This document shows positions 40,867 through 50,012 of a DNA stretch of 64,000 bases, in pieces; position 1 is the first letter of the stretch, and every line of letters starts with the position of its first letter. Where the stretch lies: assembly GCA_035527515.1 (NCBI GenBank), contig DATLAJ010000132.1:10486-74485 (forward strand), given 5' to 3'. This DNA is from a bacterium (GTDB taxonomy: Bacteria > B130-G9). The position numbers and the translations under genes are program-made. Below the pieces are notes generated by a model. It did not search any database, was not told where the DNA came from, and saw only the letters and a program-made list of their open reading frames with translations.

Positions 40867-42708
40867 CTATCCTAAGTCGCGAGGCACGTACTTCTCGAGC
40901 GATGGGCCAAGCGGCGCCTCTATGACGGCGATCTCATCATTATGATAAAGAAGCTTGAAGCCCATGTGCTTGAATAGATACGCCAACTGACCTTCATTGT
41001 GAGCATTCAGGGACAGGCGATGGACAATTATTAGCTTCAGGTTGAGCCGGCGCACTTCGCGCATCACAACACTAGGTGGAAGTTCCTCCAGGGTCTCAGC
41101 TGTCAGCTTCCCGTCCTGTGCCTGAACAATGGCATGCAAGAGCGGATTATGTGACAGCTTCTGAAAAACCCCTGGATTCATCCTTGATGCCACAGTCCCA
41201 ATGACAGGTTTCCTATGGACGGTCTGCGCTGTGAGCCAATGCGACAGCTGCCCATCATTCCTGCCATACCAGTTGAGCGCATCCCCCACTCCGAACGGCA
41301 CATCCAATACCGCGAACTCAACCGGCATTCGGCCGATGATGTCATAGAGTCTCCCGAAGCGCATTGGCATCGTCATGTATGGGGCATACGAATAGTCAAC
41401 GAACAGGCAAAGCACCAGGAGGCCGATCGCAATACTACGATGACGTCCTGAGAAACGGGTCAAGATATAACGAAGCCCAAGCGAGGCCAAGCAGACGAGC
41501 GCAAGCTGGTATAGAATGACGAAGCGGGATGCGACCCGGATGAGATTCAAGATTGGGACGATCTTGAAAACGACTGTGGGAAGCGGAACAAAGACCCATT
41601 GGCCGAATACCGTTGCCCCCCCACGCCCCAGAATGTGCAGCCTATCTCCCAATGCAGCCACGGCAAATAGAAGCGCCAGAACAGCCCACAGCCACTTGGA
41701 CCTCTCTCTAGCTGAATACATCGCGATCACAGCAGCGATCAGACAGGTTGTTCCGGCAAAGGCCAGACCCTCAACACACCCTGAATGCAAATGCCCGTAG
41801 GCGGGCCACACTAGCCAACCATAGGTCATACTGAATTCGGGCGGGACAAAGAACGCGAGCAGGTCCACACCGCCAGTGAAGCTCATCCAGGTGGGTGGGG
41901 CGAAGGAAGCGCCTGATATCAGCATTGACCGGAGCTGGATGACTAGGACGGGTGATGCAGCGCCGAGGGCGCATGCTGCGGTGACGACGGGACACCAGAG
42001 CAGACTGCGGAGGGTTCGACGTTCGAAGATGGCGGCGTTAATCCATAGGAGCACGAATAGGATGGCGGCAAAAAGAGTGTAGTACATAGAGACCCCTAGC
42101 TGAAGGCCGGCGAAGAGCCCAGCTAGAGCGGCCCACCGAAACTTGCCGCTTTTGAAGGCGCGCATTGAGAACATGACAACTAAGGGTAAGGGCCAAGAGC
42201 CAATCAGGTTGATGTGGCCGGTCGCGCGCACGAGCATATAGGGCGAGAAGCCGAACATCACCCCGGCGGCCACTGCCGCAATCCGATGGCCACACACATC
42301 GAACGCGAGCCTGTAGGCGGTGTACGCAGCCATGATGAGCGAGAAGAAGACGATGAAGTTGTAGGCGAAACGTATCCCGAACAGAACGTGAATCGGCAGA
42401 GCGATGATCTGATTGAGAGGACACAACGTGTGGAATGCAAGGTCCGCCCCGTATGGGTAGAGTTGTAGCGGGCAGAAGAACGGGCTCTGCTTGAGCTCTA
42501 AAATAGCGTAGCGGAACCACCAGTAGTTCCAGAAATTCAGATTCACGTCGCCCCAGCTGCCGAAGATCTCCCGCGTCATTCGAGGCGCAACCGGCCAGGT
42601 TACGGCTATCGCAAAGGCTGCCAGGAAGAGAATTATCAGCAGCTCGCGGCGCAGTCGGGGCCATCGAGGCCCTACCGGATGAGCTGTGTTTGGTGTCGCC
42701 TGTTCCAT
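40867..42708 (-). CDS. Polytopic membrane protein, GT-C glycosyltransferase-like
   Basis: A 613-residue protein with about twelve spans. The first loop holds SWGDVNLNFWNYWWFRYAIL and FFCPLQLYPYGADLAFHTLC, the Asp-containing pattern common in uncharacterised GT-C-like membrane proteins of surface-polysaccharide loci. A C-terminal soluble domain (FAVLDVPFGVGDALNWYGRN, VMREVRRLNLKLIIVH) lies outside. The frame allows a TTG at 42720, but the ATG at 42708 has GGAG about 7 bases upstream and is preferred. The specific sugar and acceptor are unknown. Confidence 0.72.
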   Translation of the reverse strand: MEQATPNTAHPVGPRWPRLRRELLIILFLAAFAIAVTWPVAPRMTREIFGSWGDVNLNFWNYWWFRYAILELKQSPFFCPLQLYPYGADLAFHTLCPLNQIIALPIHVLFGIRFAYNFIVFFSLIMAAYTAYRLAFDVCGHRIAAVAAGVMFGFSPYMLVRATGHINLIGSWPLPLVVMFSMRAFKSGKFRWAALAGLFAGLQLGVSMYYTLFAAILFVLLWINAAIFERRTLRSLLWCPVVTAACALGAASPVLVIQLRSMLISGASFAPPTWMSFTGGVDLLAFFVPPEFSMTYGWLVWPAYGHLHSGCVEGLAFAGTTCLIAAVIAMYSARERSKWLWAVLALLFAVAALGDRLHILGRGGATVFGQWVFVPLPTVVFKIVPILNLIRVASRFVILYQLALVCLASLGLRYILTRFSGRHRSIAIGLLVLCLFVDYSYAPYMTMPMRFGRLYDIIGRMPVEFAVLDVPFGVGDALNWYGRNDGQLSHWLTAQTVHRKPVIGTVASRMNPGVFQKLSHNPLLHAIVQAQDGKLTAETLEELPPSVVMREVRRLNLKLIIVHRLSLNAHNEGQLAYLFKHMGFKLLYHNDEIAVIEAPLGPSLEKYVPRDLG

Positions 42709-42790
42709 TTGTTGCTCCAAGCTACAAGTTTCATTCTCGTGACGTGAATCTACGCCCTGGTTTCACGAAACGAAAGGCGGCGGGCTTATG

Positions 42791-42819
42791 TTGATCTTAT
42801 GATGGCGCCGACGCAGAAT
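42791..42819 (+). promoter_or_regulatory. Candidate promoter of the TerB/DnaJ gene
   Basis: TTGATC (42791-42796) and CAGAAT (42814-42819) are 17 bases apart, 47 bases before the ATG at 42866, in a short divergent intergenic region. Confidence 0.35.
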
Positions 42820-42865
42820 GACAATGAGAAGCACTTGTGGGAAATGGGATTGAGGTAGGAACAAG

Positions 42866-43702
42866 ATGGCGACATGGAAAGGGAAGGCAATAGGAGCAGG
42901 CCTCGGCTGGTTCCTGATGGGTCCGCTTGGGGCGATCATTGGCGCCGTAATCGGGCACGGATACGATGAGAAGGCCAATAGGAGGGCGGCGCTTGAAGGC
43001 CACGGGGGTCCGGGCTCTGACCCGTGGGCCGGACAGACACACGCCTACCAACAGGCACAGCGAGCCAGGCCGCGGCAGACATACGATCGTGTCCGCGACC
43101 TCTCAAATGACGACAGGCAGCTTATCTTCGTGACGAATCTGGCGACGCTGCTGGTCTCGGTCGCGATGGCAGACGGCGTGTTTAGGCCCGAGGAGGAGCG
43201 CTCGATCCTCTCCTTCTTTAAGCGCAACGGCTTTGCAGGCGGCGATCTGGACCTCATAAAGCGCATCGTGAAGGAGGTTGCTCGACAGAAGCCGGACCTG
43301 GCCGCCGTGTGCAGTGAGTTCAGCCGTATCGCCAAGCGACAGGACCGTCTGCTGCTGCTCAGGACGCTCTACATGGTTGCGATGTCTGACCGCGAGTTCC
43401 ATCCCGAGGAGAGGCGCGTCATCGACGCGATAGCAAAGCATCTCAGCATTTCCGAGAGCGAGAAGCGGTCGATAGCGTCCGAGTTCGTCTCGGACGAGGA
43501 CCGTTATTATCAGGTGCTCGGTCTGTCCGAAGGCGCGACTGATGAGGAGATCAAGAAGGCCTATCACGAGCAGGCGGGGAAGTACCACCCGGACCGTGTT
43601 TCGCACCTCGGCAAGGAGTTCATTCAGCTTGCCAACCAGCGGTTCCAGGCGATCAACGAGGCGTATCATGCACTGCGGGACGCACGCCGACATGACGACT
43701 GA
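42866..43702 (+). CDS. DjlA-like co-chaperone: Gly-rich membrane segment, TerB and DnaJ domains
   Basis: The 278-residue protein has an N-terminal glycine-rich hydrophobic stretch (IGAGLGWFLMGPLGAIIGAV) like the glycine-zipper anchor of DjlA. A TerB-type helical domain follows (about 85-205, VAMADGVFRPEEERSILSFF and MSDREFHPEERRVIDAIAKH). The C-terminal J-domain (about 212-275) has the HPD motif (GKYHPDRVSHLG). J-domain proteins activate DnaK ATPase; the membrane-linked DjlA type is associated with envelope stress and capsule regulation. AGGTAGGA precedes the ATG. The next gene, a glycosyltransferase, starts 26 bases later, so the two are likely one operon. Confidence 0.88.
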   Translation: MATWKGKAIGAGLGWFLMGPLGAIIGAVIGHGYDEKANRRAALEGHGGPGSDPWAGQTHAYQQAQRARPRQTYDRVRDLSNDDRQLIFVTNLATLLVSVAMADGVFRPEEERSILSFFKRNGFAGGDLDLIKRIVKEVARQKPDLAAVCSEFSRIAKRQDRLLLLRTLYMVAMSDREFHPEERRVIDAIAKHLSISESEKRSIASEFVSDEDRYYQVLGLSEGATDEEIKKAYHEQAGKYHPDRVSHLGKEFIQLANQRFQAINEAYHALRDARRHDD

Positions 43703-43728
43703 GACGGTCTCGAAGTCACAGAAGTCCG

Positions 43729-44901
43729 ATGGCTGATCCCGCAGCAGCACGGGGCCAGGACGATAGCCCCAAACAGTTCTCGATCGCATGCCTGTCTCAT
43801 CTGACCTGGGACAAGAACCTGTTCCAGAGACCGCAGCAGGTGATGAGCAGGCTGGCGAGGCGCCATCCGATAGAGTTCTTCTGTCAGGTGCCCACGAGGC
43901 TGTTCTGGTCTCTTCCGAGAGAGAGCACGTTTTGCTACAGTTTCTCGCCCGATGCGAACGTCAACGTCAACTACCTTCCGTTCGTGCCGATGACCGGCAA
44001 GTGGCGTTTGTTCAGGAGCATAAACCGGCGGCTTTACACGCGTAAGGCCGCCTCGATCATCAAGGGGAAGTCCACAAGACCGCTCGTGCTGTGGCTGTAT
44101 CACCCCAAGGATTATCGGATAATTGACCTCCTTGATGTTGACCTTGTTGTCTATGATTGCATGGACGAGTTCCGAGCCTTCATGCACTCGGAACCTGAGA
44201 CGAGGGAGTGTGAACGGCGCTTGATTGGGCGAGCTGACGTCGTCTTTGCCGGCGGGCGTTCCCTATTTGAGGCCAAGAGGGCATTGAACCGCAATACCCA
44301 TCTCTTCCCCTGCGGCGTGGAGTTCGACCACTTCGCACGGGCTACGGCCCCGGATACGGAGCTTGCCGATGAGATGAGGCAAGTGCCTCGGCCCATCATT
44401 GGCTACGTTGGGGCGGTTGACGAGCGACTCGACTATTCGCTGCTCGAGGTAAGTGCAAAGAAGAGCCCGGGCTGGTCATTTGTGCTGATAGGGCCTCTTC
44501 TGAAGGTCAATCCACAGAGGCTTTTCGGAATGCCGAACGTCTTCTATCTCGGGGCCAAGCCATACGCGGAGCTTGCGAGTTTTATGAAGGCGTTTGATGT
44601 GGCTATGATGCCGTTTGCGCTGACGGAGTTGACGCTGAAGATCAGTCCGACGAAGACGCTGGAGTACATGAGCGCTGGGCTTCCGGTCGTCTCGTCCAGG
44701 GTGCCAGACGTGGTCGCAGACTACTCCGAGCTCGTTGAGTTTTTCGACAGCCCCTCGTCGTTTGATGACGCAGTGAGCCGATGCCTGAGACTTGGCTCCG
44801 AGGCTAGAGCCCGGCTCGAAGATGCGGCCAAAGGTAAGTCATGGGAGGAAATGGTCAACGCAATGGAGCGGCTCGTGGCGCGGGCGCTCGCAGCGAAGTA
44901 G
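43729..44901 (+). CDS. GT-B glycosyltransferase, family 1/4-like
   Basis: A 390-residue soluble transferase of GT-B fold. It starts with FSIACLSHLTWDKNLFQRPQ, a pattern common in enzymes annotated as TuaH-like or family 1 transferases. It continues with YDCMDEFRAF, FPCGVEFDHF and IIGYVGAVDERLDYSLL. The C-terminal sugar-nucleotide site contains KISPTKTLEYMSAGLPVVSS. It likely adds a sugar to a surface glycan on the cytoplasmic side. Located 26 bases behind the TerB/DnaJ gene. The start lacks a clear ribosome site, so translational coupling is possible. Confidence 0.85.
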   Translation: MADPAAARGQDDSPKQFSIACLSHLTWDKNLFQRPQQVMSRLARRHPIEFFCQVPTRLFWSLPRESTFCYSFSPDANVNVNYLPFVPMTGKWRLFRSINRRLYTRKAASIIKGKSTRPLVLWLYHPKDYRIIDLLDVDLVVYDCMDEFRAFMHSEPETRECERRLIGRADVVFAGGRSLFEAKRALNRNTHLFPCGVEFDHFARATAPDTELADEMRQVPRPIIGYVGAVDERLDYSLLEVSAKKSPGWSFVLIGPLLKVNPQRLFGMPNVFYLGAKPYAELASFMKAFDVAMMPFALTELTLKISPTKTLEYMSAGLPVVSSRVPDVVADYSELVEFFDSPSSFDDAVSRCLRLGSEARARLEDAAKGKSWEEMVNAMERLVARALAAK

Positions 44902-45000
44902 GCTGGATATATGTTGCGTTCTGGGCTGATGATGCTTTCGATGCTTCCGAACGGCGGTTTCCTGGCACTGGAGGTAGCGTCGAGTGGTCTGGCTGCCTCT

Positions 45001-47598
45001 TCAGGCGGTGAAGAAATGTGCCGCCGGCGCTCGCCTGCCAACGGGCGACGCGGCAGCTGGCGCGGGGCCGTTGTGCGCTCGGGTTGACGTCTGAGATTCC
45101 ACTTTCGTTCGCCGTGGGATGGGACTTAAGGGCATCCTGCGTAGCGCATGCACCAGGAGGTTCTTCCTAATTATCGAGCGACTCGCCTGCTTGGCGAGCT
45201 CTTTCTGAAGCGGCGGGCCGGTCTTCTCAATCTCTCGAAGGGCGGGGAGAGCGCGTCGCTCGCCGATGGCACTCAGGGCTCTTATAGCTGCGTCGCGGTC
45301 TCTCCATGCTGTGTTCGGATTGCTGAGCGTATTGACGAGCTCATCAACCGCCTGATTCGCCACGGTGTTTGTGTCCCGCTCGGAGTGTGGCAAGGAGGAC
45401 AGCAAACTACCGAGCACCGCGAACGACCGGTGTTTCTCTCCTTCCGGTCGTGCTGGCAGTGATTCGAGCACTTGTTGGACCTTGTCAAAGGTCTTCTGGA
45501 CTTCCCGTAGTCTTAGTATTCTCTTGTAGATTCGTTCGATAGCCTTGCGAGAGATCGAGACCATTCTGAGCTGCTTCGGACTTGACGCAGACCGCATCAT
45601 GGCAAACTTCTCAAGCAGTGCCAGCATTGTGGAGTATGATTTGAGGTTCAGCCCGCTTATGTGAAGTAGGATGCCAGCTATCTCGAGCCTTGATGCGTCG
45701 CCTCCCGAAAGGCTCGCCTGCTGGAAGATGCGAATCGCTCTTGCGACGAGCGTGTCATTTCGCTGCCAGGCCCGAGAGTTGATAATAGAGCCGATTGCGC
45801 GGATCAAAAGCGGCAGCCGGAAATCATCCGAACGCATCAACTGCTCCGCCTGACCGATGAGTACCTCAAGTGAGGCGTCGGTCGTGACATTGCCCAAACA
45901 GGACGCCGCGTCGGCGATGAGCTCCGGCGTGTCGCATCTCAAGAGAAAGTCTTGGATGGTTGGGATGCAGGTGGGGTCAGCAATCCTTCCCAGACTTTTG
46001 AGCGCCTCATGTGCAACGTCCGGGTCATCGTCGAAGACCAGAGGGACGAGCTCAGAGACGGAGTCCTTGTCTGCCAGCCGGCCGAGCGCTGCTGCTGCTG
46101 AGCTTCTGATCCGGTCCTTCTGGTCCCCAAGAGCGCCTCTGATCTGTTCCTTCATTTTCAGTCGCTCCAGGGCTTCCATCGCGGAGTTGCTGACCGTGTG
46201 GTTAGGGTCATCAATGAAACCACGGATCACATCGCGTGCGTGGGGACCGGGTGAATTGGCGACCGCCTGAAGCGCCGCCAGGCGCACTCGCCAGTCGCTT
46301 GACTCGATGCTTTTGGCGAGAAGTTCACAGCAGAGCGGTGTTCGTGAAAGGCCCACGATCTCTATTGCTTTGAGCTTCGTCTGTTTGTTCTTGGAGCGGA
46401 GATCGCGGGCGGCTTCCCGAGCTGCCTCAGGATGCTCTGCACTAGCGGACTTGAGTGTCGCGGCCAGCGCCTCTAGGTACGAGAGATGTTCCCTGGGGCT
46501 GTAGGGGTCCTTGAAAAAGGCCGTCTCACGAACCAGCTTGAATATCCTGAGCCTCCTGAAAATGACCCTTAAGGCGCTCTCGGTGCCTATCATGCCAAGA
46601 CCCCTGATCACGGCGTCTTGAACCACAGGGCGGTTGAGCGCAAGGGCACTGGTCAGCACAGCTACCGCGAGTTCGCTGTCGCATATAGCGATCGCTGCGG
46701 CAGCCTTGCGTGCGACCGAAGGGGGTGTCTTGTCGGAGAGCAGCCGCTCTGTGTGAAAGATTATCGGGTGTTTCCGAAGCAGTGTTTTACAGCCTCTCTT
46801 GGCCAGAGTCCTGACTGTTGAGTTGGGATGTGTCTTCGCCAGTCGATCAAGCGCGAGTTTGGTTGTGCACGAGGGAATGAATGAGAGAAACCTCACCAAG
46901 AGCCAAGCTCGCTCGGGCGCTTCTTCTGTTTCACAGAGGTAGAGAAGCGCCGCCGCTGCACGGGATTTCCCAATCGTCTGGACCTCTTCCTCAAAAAAAG
47001 TCAGACGCGTGCTCGAATCTACGTTGGCCACAGCATTTGCGATACGCTTGGCATCCCGCACCACTGCCTCATCGAATACATCTGGTAAGGGCTTCAATCT
47101 GCCCATGTGATCGACGATATCGATAGGATCGAGGTCGAGCGCACCACTGAAAAGCGAATCCGTGAGCGCAGAGCTCCCCTCGGAAAGCCGCCTCGTGCGG
47201 CAGCGAATCCGGGAGACACTCCTGATCGAGGCGCCTATTGCCTCCCTATAGGCGAGTGGGCTTGTCTCCTCAGGGGAGACAGCGAGCACGCCGCATCCGT
47301 TCAGGACCGCGACGTCCGCCGCCCCGAGCTCCGAGTGCATGATAAGGAGCGCAGCGTCGGGCTGCCGCTGTCTCACGCCCTCGATGAACTCGAGCAAGAA
47401 CTCATCCGAGACGCGCATTGCCCCTATGACGAGGTCGATCTTTTTCTCTTGAATGTGTTCGAGGGCCTCCTTCAGCTCTGAGAAGACCATCAGCCGAGCG
47501 CGGCTCGAGGCGAAAACTTCCGAATAAACTGCCGCGCTCTGCGGGTTCCTGTCGAGGACACAGACCGAGAATGGACGAGCCTCACTCTGTTCAGGCAA
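45001..47598 (-). CDS. HEAT-repeat protein with degenerate receiver domain
   Basis: The roughly 865-residue protein opens with a receiver-like domain (VCVLDRNPQSAAVYSEVF; LVIGAMRVSD; ALLIMHSELG). The phospho-acceptor Asp is replaced: the expected strand-3 end reads LVIGAM. The remaining roughly 700 residues are HEAT/PBS-lyase-like helical pairs, for example VRLAALQAVANS, VSNSAMEALERL, IRSSAAAALGRLADKDSVSE and VAHEALKSLGRIADPTCIPT. No enzymatic domain is seen, so it is probably a scaffold or signal-coupling protein. The frame allows TTG at 47616, but the TTG at 47598 lies 6 bases after AAGGAG and is preferred. The C-terminus is Ala/Pro-rich and basic. Confidence 0.78.
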   Translation of the reverse strand: MPEQSEARPFSVCVLDRNPQSAAVYSEVFASSRARLMVFSELKEALEHIQEKKIDLVIGAMRVSDEFLLEFIEGVRQRQPDAALLIMHSELGAADVAVLNGCGVLAVSPEETSPLAYREAIGASIRSVSRIRCRTRRLSEGSSALTDSLFSGALDLDPIDIVDHMGRLKPLPDVFDEAVVRDAKRIANAVANVDSSTRLTFFEEEVQTIGKSRAAAALLYLCETEEAPERAWLLVRFLSFIPSCTTKLALDRLAKTHPNSTVRTLAKRGCKTLLRKHPIIFHTERLLSDKTPPSVARKAAAAIAICDSELAVAVLTSALALNRPVVQDAVIRGLGMIGTESALRVIFRRLRIFKLVRETAFFKDPYSPREHLSYLEALAATLKSASAEHPEAAREAARDLRSKNKQTKLKAIEIVGLSRTPLCCELLAKSIESSDWRVRLAALQAVANSPGPHARDVIRGFIDDPNHTVSNSAMEALERLKMKEQIRGALGDQKDRIRSSAAAALGRLADKDSVSELVPLVFDDDPDVAHEALKSLGRIADPTCIPTIQDFLLRCDTPELIADAASCLGNVTTDASLEVLIGQAEQLMRSDDFRLPLLIRAIGSIINSRAWQRNDTLVARAIRIFQQASLSGGDASRLEIAGILLHISGLNLKSYSTMLALLEKFAMMRSASSPKQLRMVSISRKAIERIYKRILRLREVQKTFDKVQQVLESLPARPEGEKHRSFAVLGSLLSSLPHSERDTNTVANQAVDELVNTLSNPNTAWRDRDAAIRALSAIGERRALPALREIEKTGPPLQKELAKQASRSIIRKNLLVHALRRMPLSPIPRRTKVESQTSTRAHNGPAPAAASPVGRRAPAAHFFTA

Positions 47599-47833
47599 AA
47601 CTTCTCCTTGCCCCAAAACTGGGCCTGAGATAAGCCATCAAAACGGCAATAGCCATGCTCCCTCGGCAAACCTGACCACTTGATACATCCTGATTCGGGC
47701 GCAGGTCTGCCTGTTCAAGAATCTCTCGCCACCGGAATCATCGGAATTACTACCCGATCGGATTAGCCTCTTGTGCGTCTTCTCGACCGTGTAGAATGCG
47801 ACAGCCCCAGCAGTCAAGCCGTTCTGACGGTTG

Positions 47834-49987
47834 CTAGCTGCCCAGAGAGATGCTCTTCCCGTCCATGTATGCCGGCGGAGCGACACCGAGAATCGCAAGC
47901 GCCGTGGGAGCGAGGTCTAGGATTGTAGGCCGTTTTGTCATGATCCGTCTGTTGCAGAGAAGGATGCCCGGGGTGATCGCGACATCGAGCGAGCAGTGGT
48001 CTCCCGACCACTTGCGGTCATTATCTACGAAGACGTCTTTCGAGATGCCTCCCAGCGTGCTCTGCCACGAGACTCGATAGTTGCTTGCCGTCGCGACCTG
48101 GAGGTCTGGAGCGTCATCAAACGCGGGCCCGAAGTAGATGTCGTCGCGGTCATAGACTGTCCTTACCGCGACCTCGCCGGTCTTGGGGTCCACGAGTCCG
48201 GACAGTCTGGCGATGATCTCCTTCTTGAGCGAGCGATACTCAGGCCCCTTGGACACGGTCCCGAAGGCCTCGCGACCTCTTAGGTTGATGTAAATCTGCC
48301 CCAGGCCAAGCGAGTAGGCCTTGGTCCTCTCGAAATCGACGTTCGGCCAGAAATCACCCCGGCCGAAGAGGCCTTCTAGGTTGTAATCGCTCTTGCTCGC
48401 TCCCGAAAACTGCATGTAGCCGTTGCGGACGAGCCATGTATTGAGGTTGACGCCGCGCCTAAAGGAATGGAAGGCGTGGTCGGAGAGCACTAAGAGGGTG
48501 GTGTCGGGGCCGATCTTTGCCAGCAACTCACCGATGACGGCGTCCATCCGCCTGTAAGAGTCGAGAATGGGGTTGTGAAGCCGTGAAGCAAGCGCTGCGT
48601 CGAACAGCGGATGGCCCTTGTCGAGCAGTCGGAAGAAGGCATGTTGGATGCGGTCGGTGCCTGAGAACAGCATGAATAGTAGGTTAAATGGGAGAGTCTC
48701 GAGCGCGAGATCAAGCATGCGCTTCCTTGCCTCGAATGTGCTCACCGCGTCCTGCAAGAAGGTCTCGTCCGAGAGCTTGCCCTCGTTGAGCGCCATCGTG
48801 TCGATTGCCCAGCCCTGGGTCTTGAACAGGCCGATGCGCTCGGCAATCTCCCGCGAGAAGCGCTTTGGATAGCAGATAGGGAGGACAGGGTCGGTGGGAT
48901 CGATGTTGATCGGCGTCATGTAAACGCTCACCTGCGGCGAGACGGACTCAAGGTAGAAGCGGGCGATACCATTCGCAGAGACGATTGGGGTTACGTCGAA
49001 CTTGATCGGCACGAAAGCAGACCACTGGCCCGGTTTGATCGCGATGCTGCGGTCCGAGACCTCGACGACGATCTCGCCGGCGCCTGTTCGCTGGAAGGCG
49101 ATCGGCGAGACAAGAACTGGCCTGCGGCTCTCGAGCTCCGCTTTCTTGCGCACAAGTTCTGCCCTTTCCTCGTTGAGCGAGGCGAGGCGCCGGGCGCTCG
49201 CGGCAGATGACGCGATCCTATCGTCTATCCTGGCGATGTTGTGAGCCATCTGCTCTTTTTCTTGGAGCAGAACGGGGTTCCAGGGCCCCTGAACCTGTGC
49301 CCGAGCGACGTTGCCATGAAACTCGAGCCTGACAAGTTTGCCCCCCATCTCAGTATCGCCAGTCTCAACGTCAGAAAGCCGCGTCGAGAAGTAGTGATAG
49401 GTTCCTTGAGTGCCCCTGAGGTCGGGCACGCCCAGCCCTGAGAGAACGTAGCCGCCCTCGAGTTCCTCCGGCTCGAAGCTGACCGGCGCAAGCAGCACTG
49501 TTGTGCGGATTCTGTGCTCGCTCGCGATCTTCCAGAACGTTTTGCCCTGCCGGCCGCAGATGGCTCCCGGGGGGCTGATCGGGATCAGCCCGAACAGGAA
49601 TCTAGGCCGCTTGGGCTGGGCGATAGCGATGCTGGGGACGTAGGTCTTCGGGTCGCGTCTCAAAAAATCGAATATCCCGTGCTTCCCAGGGTTGCACCCA
49701 GTATTAAAGGAAGCCCATGCAACCGGCGATTCGGGCGGATTGGTTGTCCCCAGACGCCGGTAACCACCGAGGCGCATCAACTTCCGAACGTTCGGGAGCA
49801 GCCCTTTCTCCGCCCAGGGCTCAAGAAGATACGGAGAGACCCCGTCGAAGCCTACAATGATGACCTTCTGCCGGAGGTCTCGCATCCGGCTCGACTGGCA
49901 CCCAGTCAACCCAGCGAGCGAGCCTAGCCCAGCTGCCGCACCGGCGCCGCCCACGAGCCGCAAGAACTCTCGTCTGGTAACTCTCAT
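47834..49987 (-). CDS. Tat-exported alkaline-phosphatase-superfamily hydrolase
   Basis: The 717-residue product begins with a twin-arginine signal (TRREFLRLVGGAGAAAGLGS) that also contains a lipobox-like LTGC. It matches the type I phosphodiesterase/nucleotide pyrophosphatase group: VIIVGFDGVSPYLLE (metal Asp48), the nucleophile region PESPVAWASFNTGCNPGKHG, FSGTDRIQHAFF and VLSDHAFHSF, and finally WSGDHCSLD. An inserted coiled segment (about 250-290, LNEERAELVRKKAELESR) and a beta domain follow. It would cleave phosphate or sulfate esters, or phospholipid-linked groups, in the periplasm. Found 25 bases downstream of the alcohol dehydrogenase on the same strand. No strong ribosome site, suggesting coupling. 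Confidence 0.85.
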   Translation of the reverse strand: MRVTRREFLRLVGGAGAAAGLGSLAGLTGCQSSRMRDLRQKVIIVGFDGVSPYLLEPWAEKGLLPNVRKLMRLGGYRRLGTTNPPESPVAWASFNTGCNPGKHGIFDFLRRDPKTYVPSIAIAQPKRPRFLFGLIPISPPGAICGRQGKTFWKIASEHRIRTTVLLAPVSFEPEELEGGYVLSGLGVPDLRGTQGTYHYFSTRLSDVETGDTEMGGKLVRLEFHGNVARAQVQGPWNPVLLQEKEQMAHNIARIDDRIASSAASARRLASLNEERAELVRKKAELESRRPVLVSPIAFQRTGAGEIVVEVSDRSIAIKPGQWSAFVPIKFDVTPIVSANGIARFYLESVSPQVSVYMTPINIDPTDPVLPICYPKRFSREIAERIGLFKTQGWAIDTMALNEGKLSDETFLQDAVSTFEARKRMLDLALETLPFNLLFMLFSGTDRIQHAFFRLLDKGHPLFDAALASRLHNPILDSYRRMDAVIGELLAKIGPDTTLLVLSDHAFHSFRRGVNLNTWLVRNGYMQFSGASKSDYNLEGLFGRGDFWPNVDFERTKAYSLGLGQIYINLRGREAFGTVSKGPEYRSLKKEIIARLSGLVDPKTGEVAVRTVYDRDDIYFGPAFDDAPDLQVATASNYRVSWQSTLGGISKDVFVDNDRKWSGDHCSLDVAITPGILLCNRRIMTKRPTILDLAPTALAILGVAPPAYMDGKSISLGS

Positions 49988-50012
49988 TGAACGCAGCCCA
50001 CAATGCGACCGG

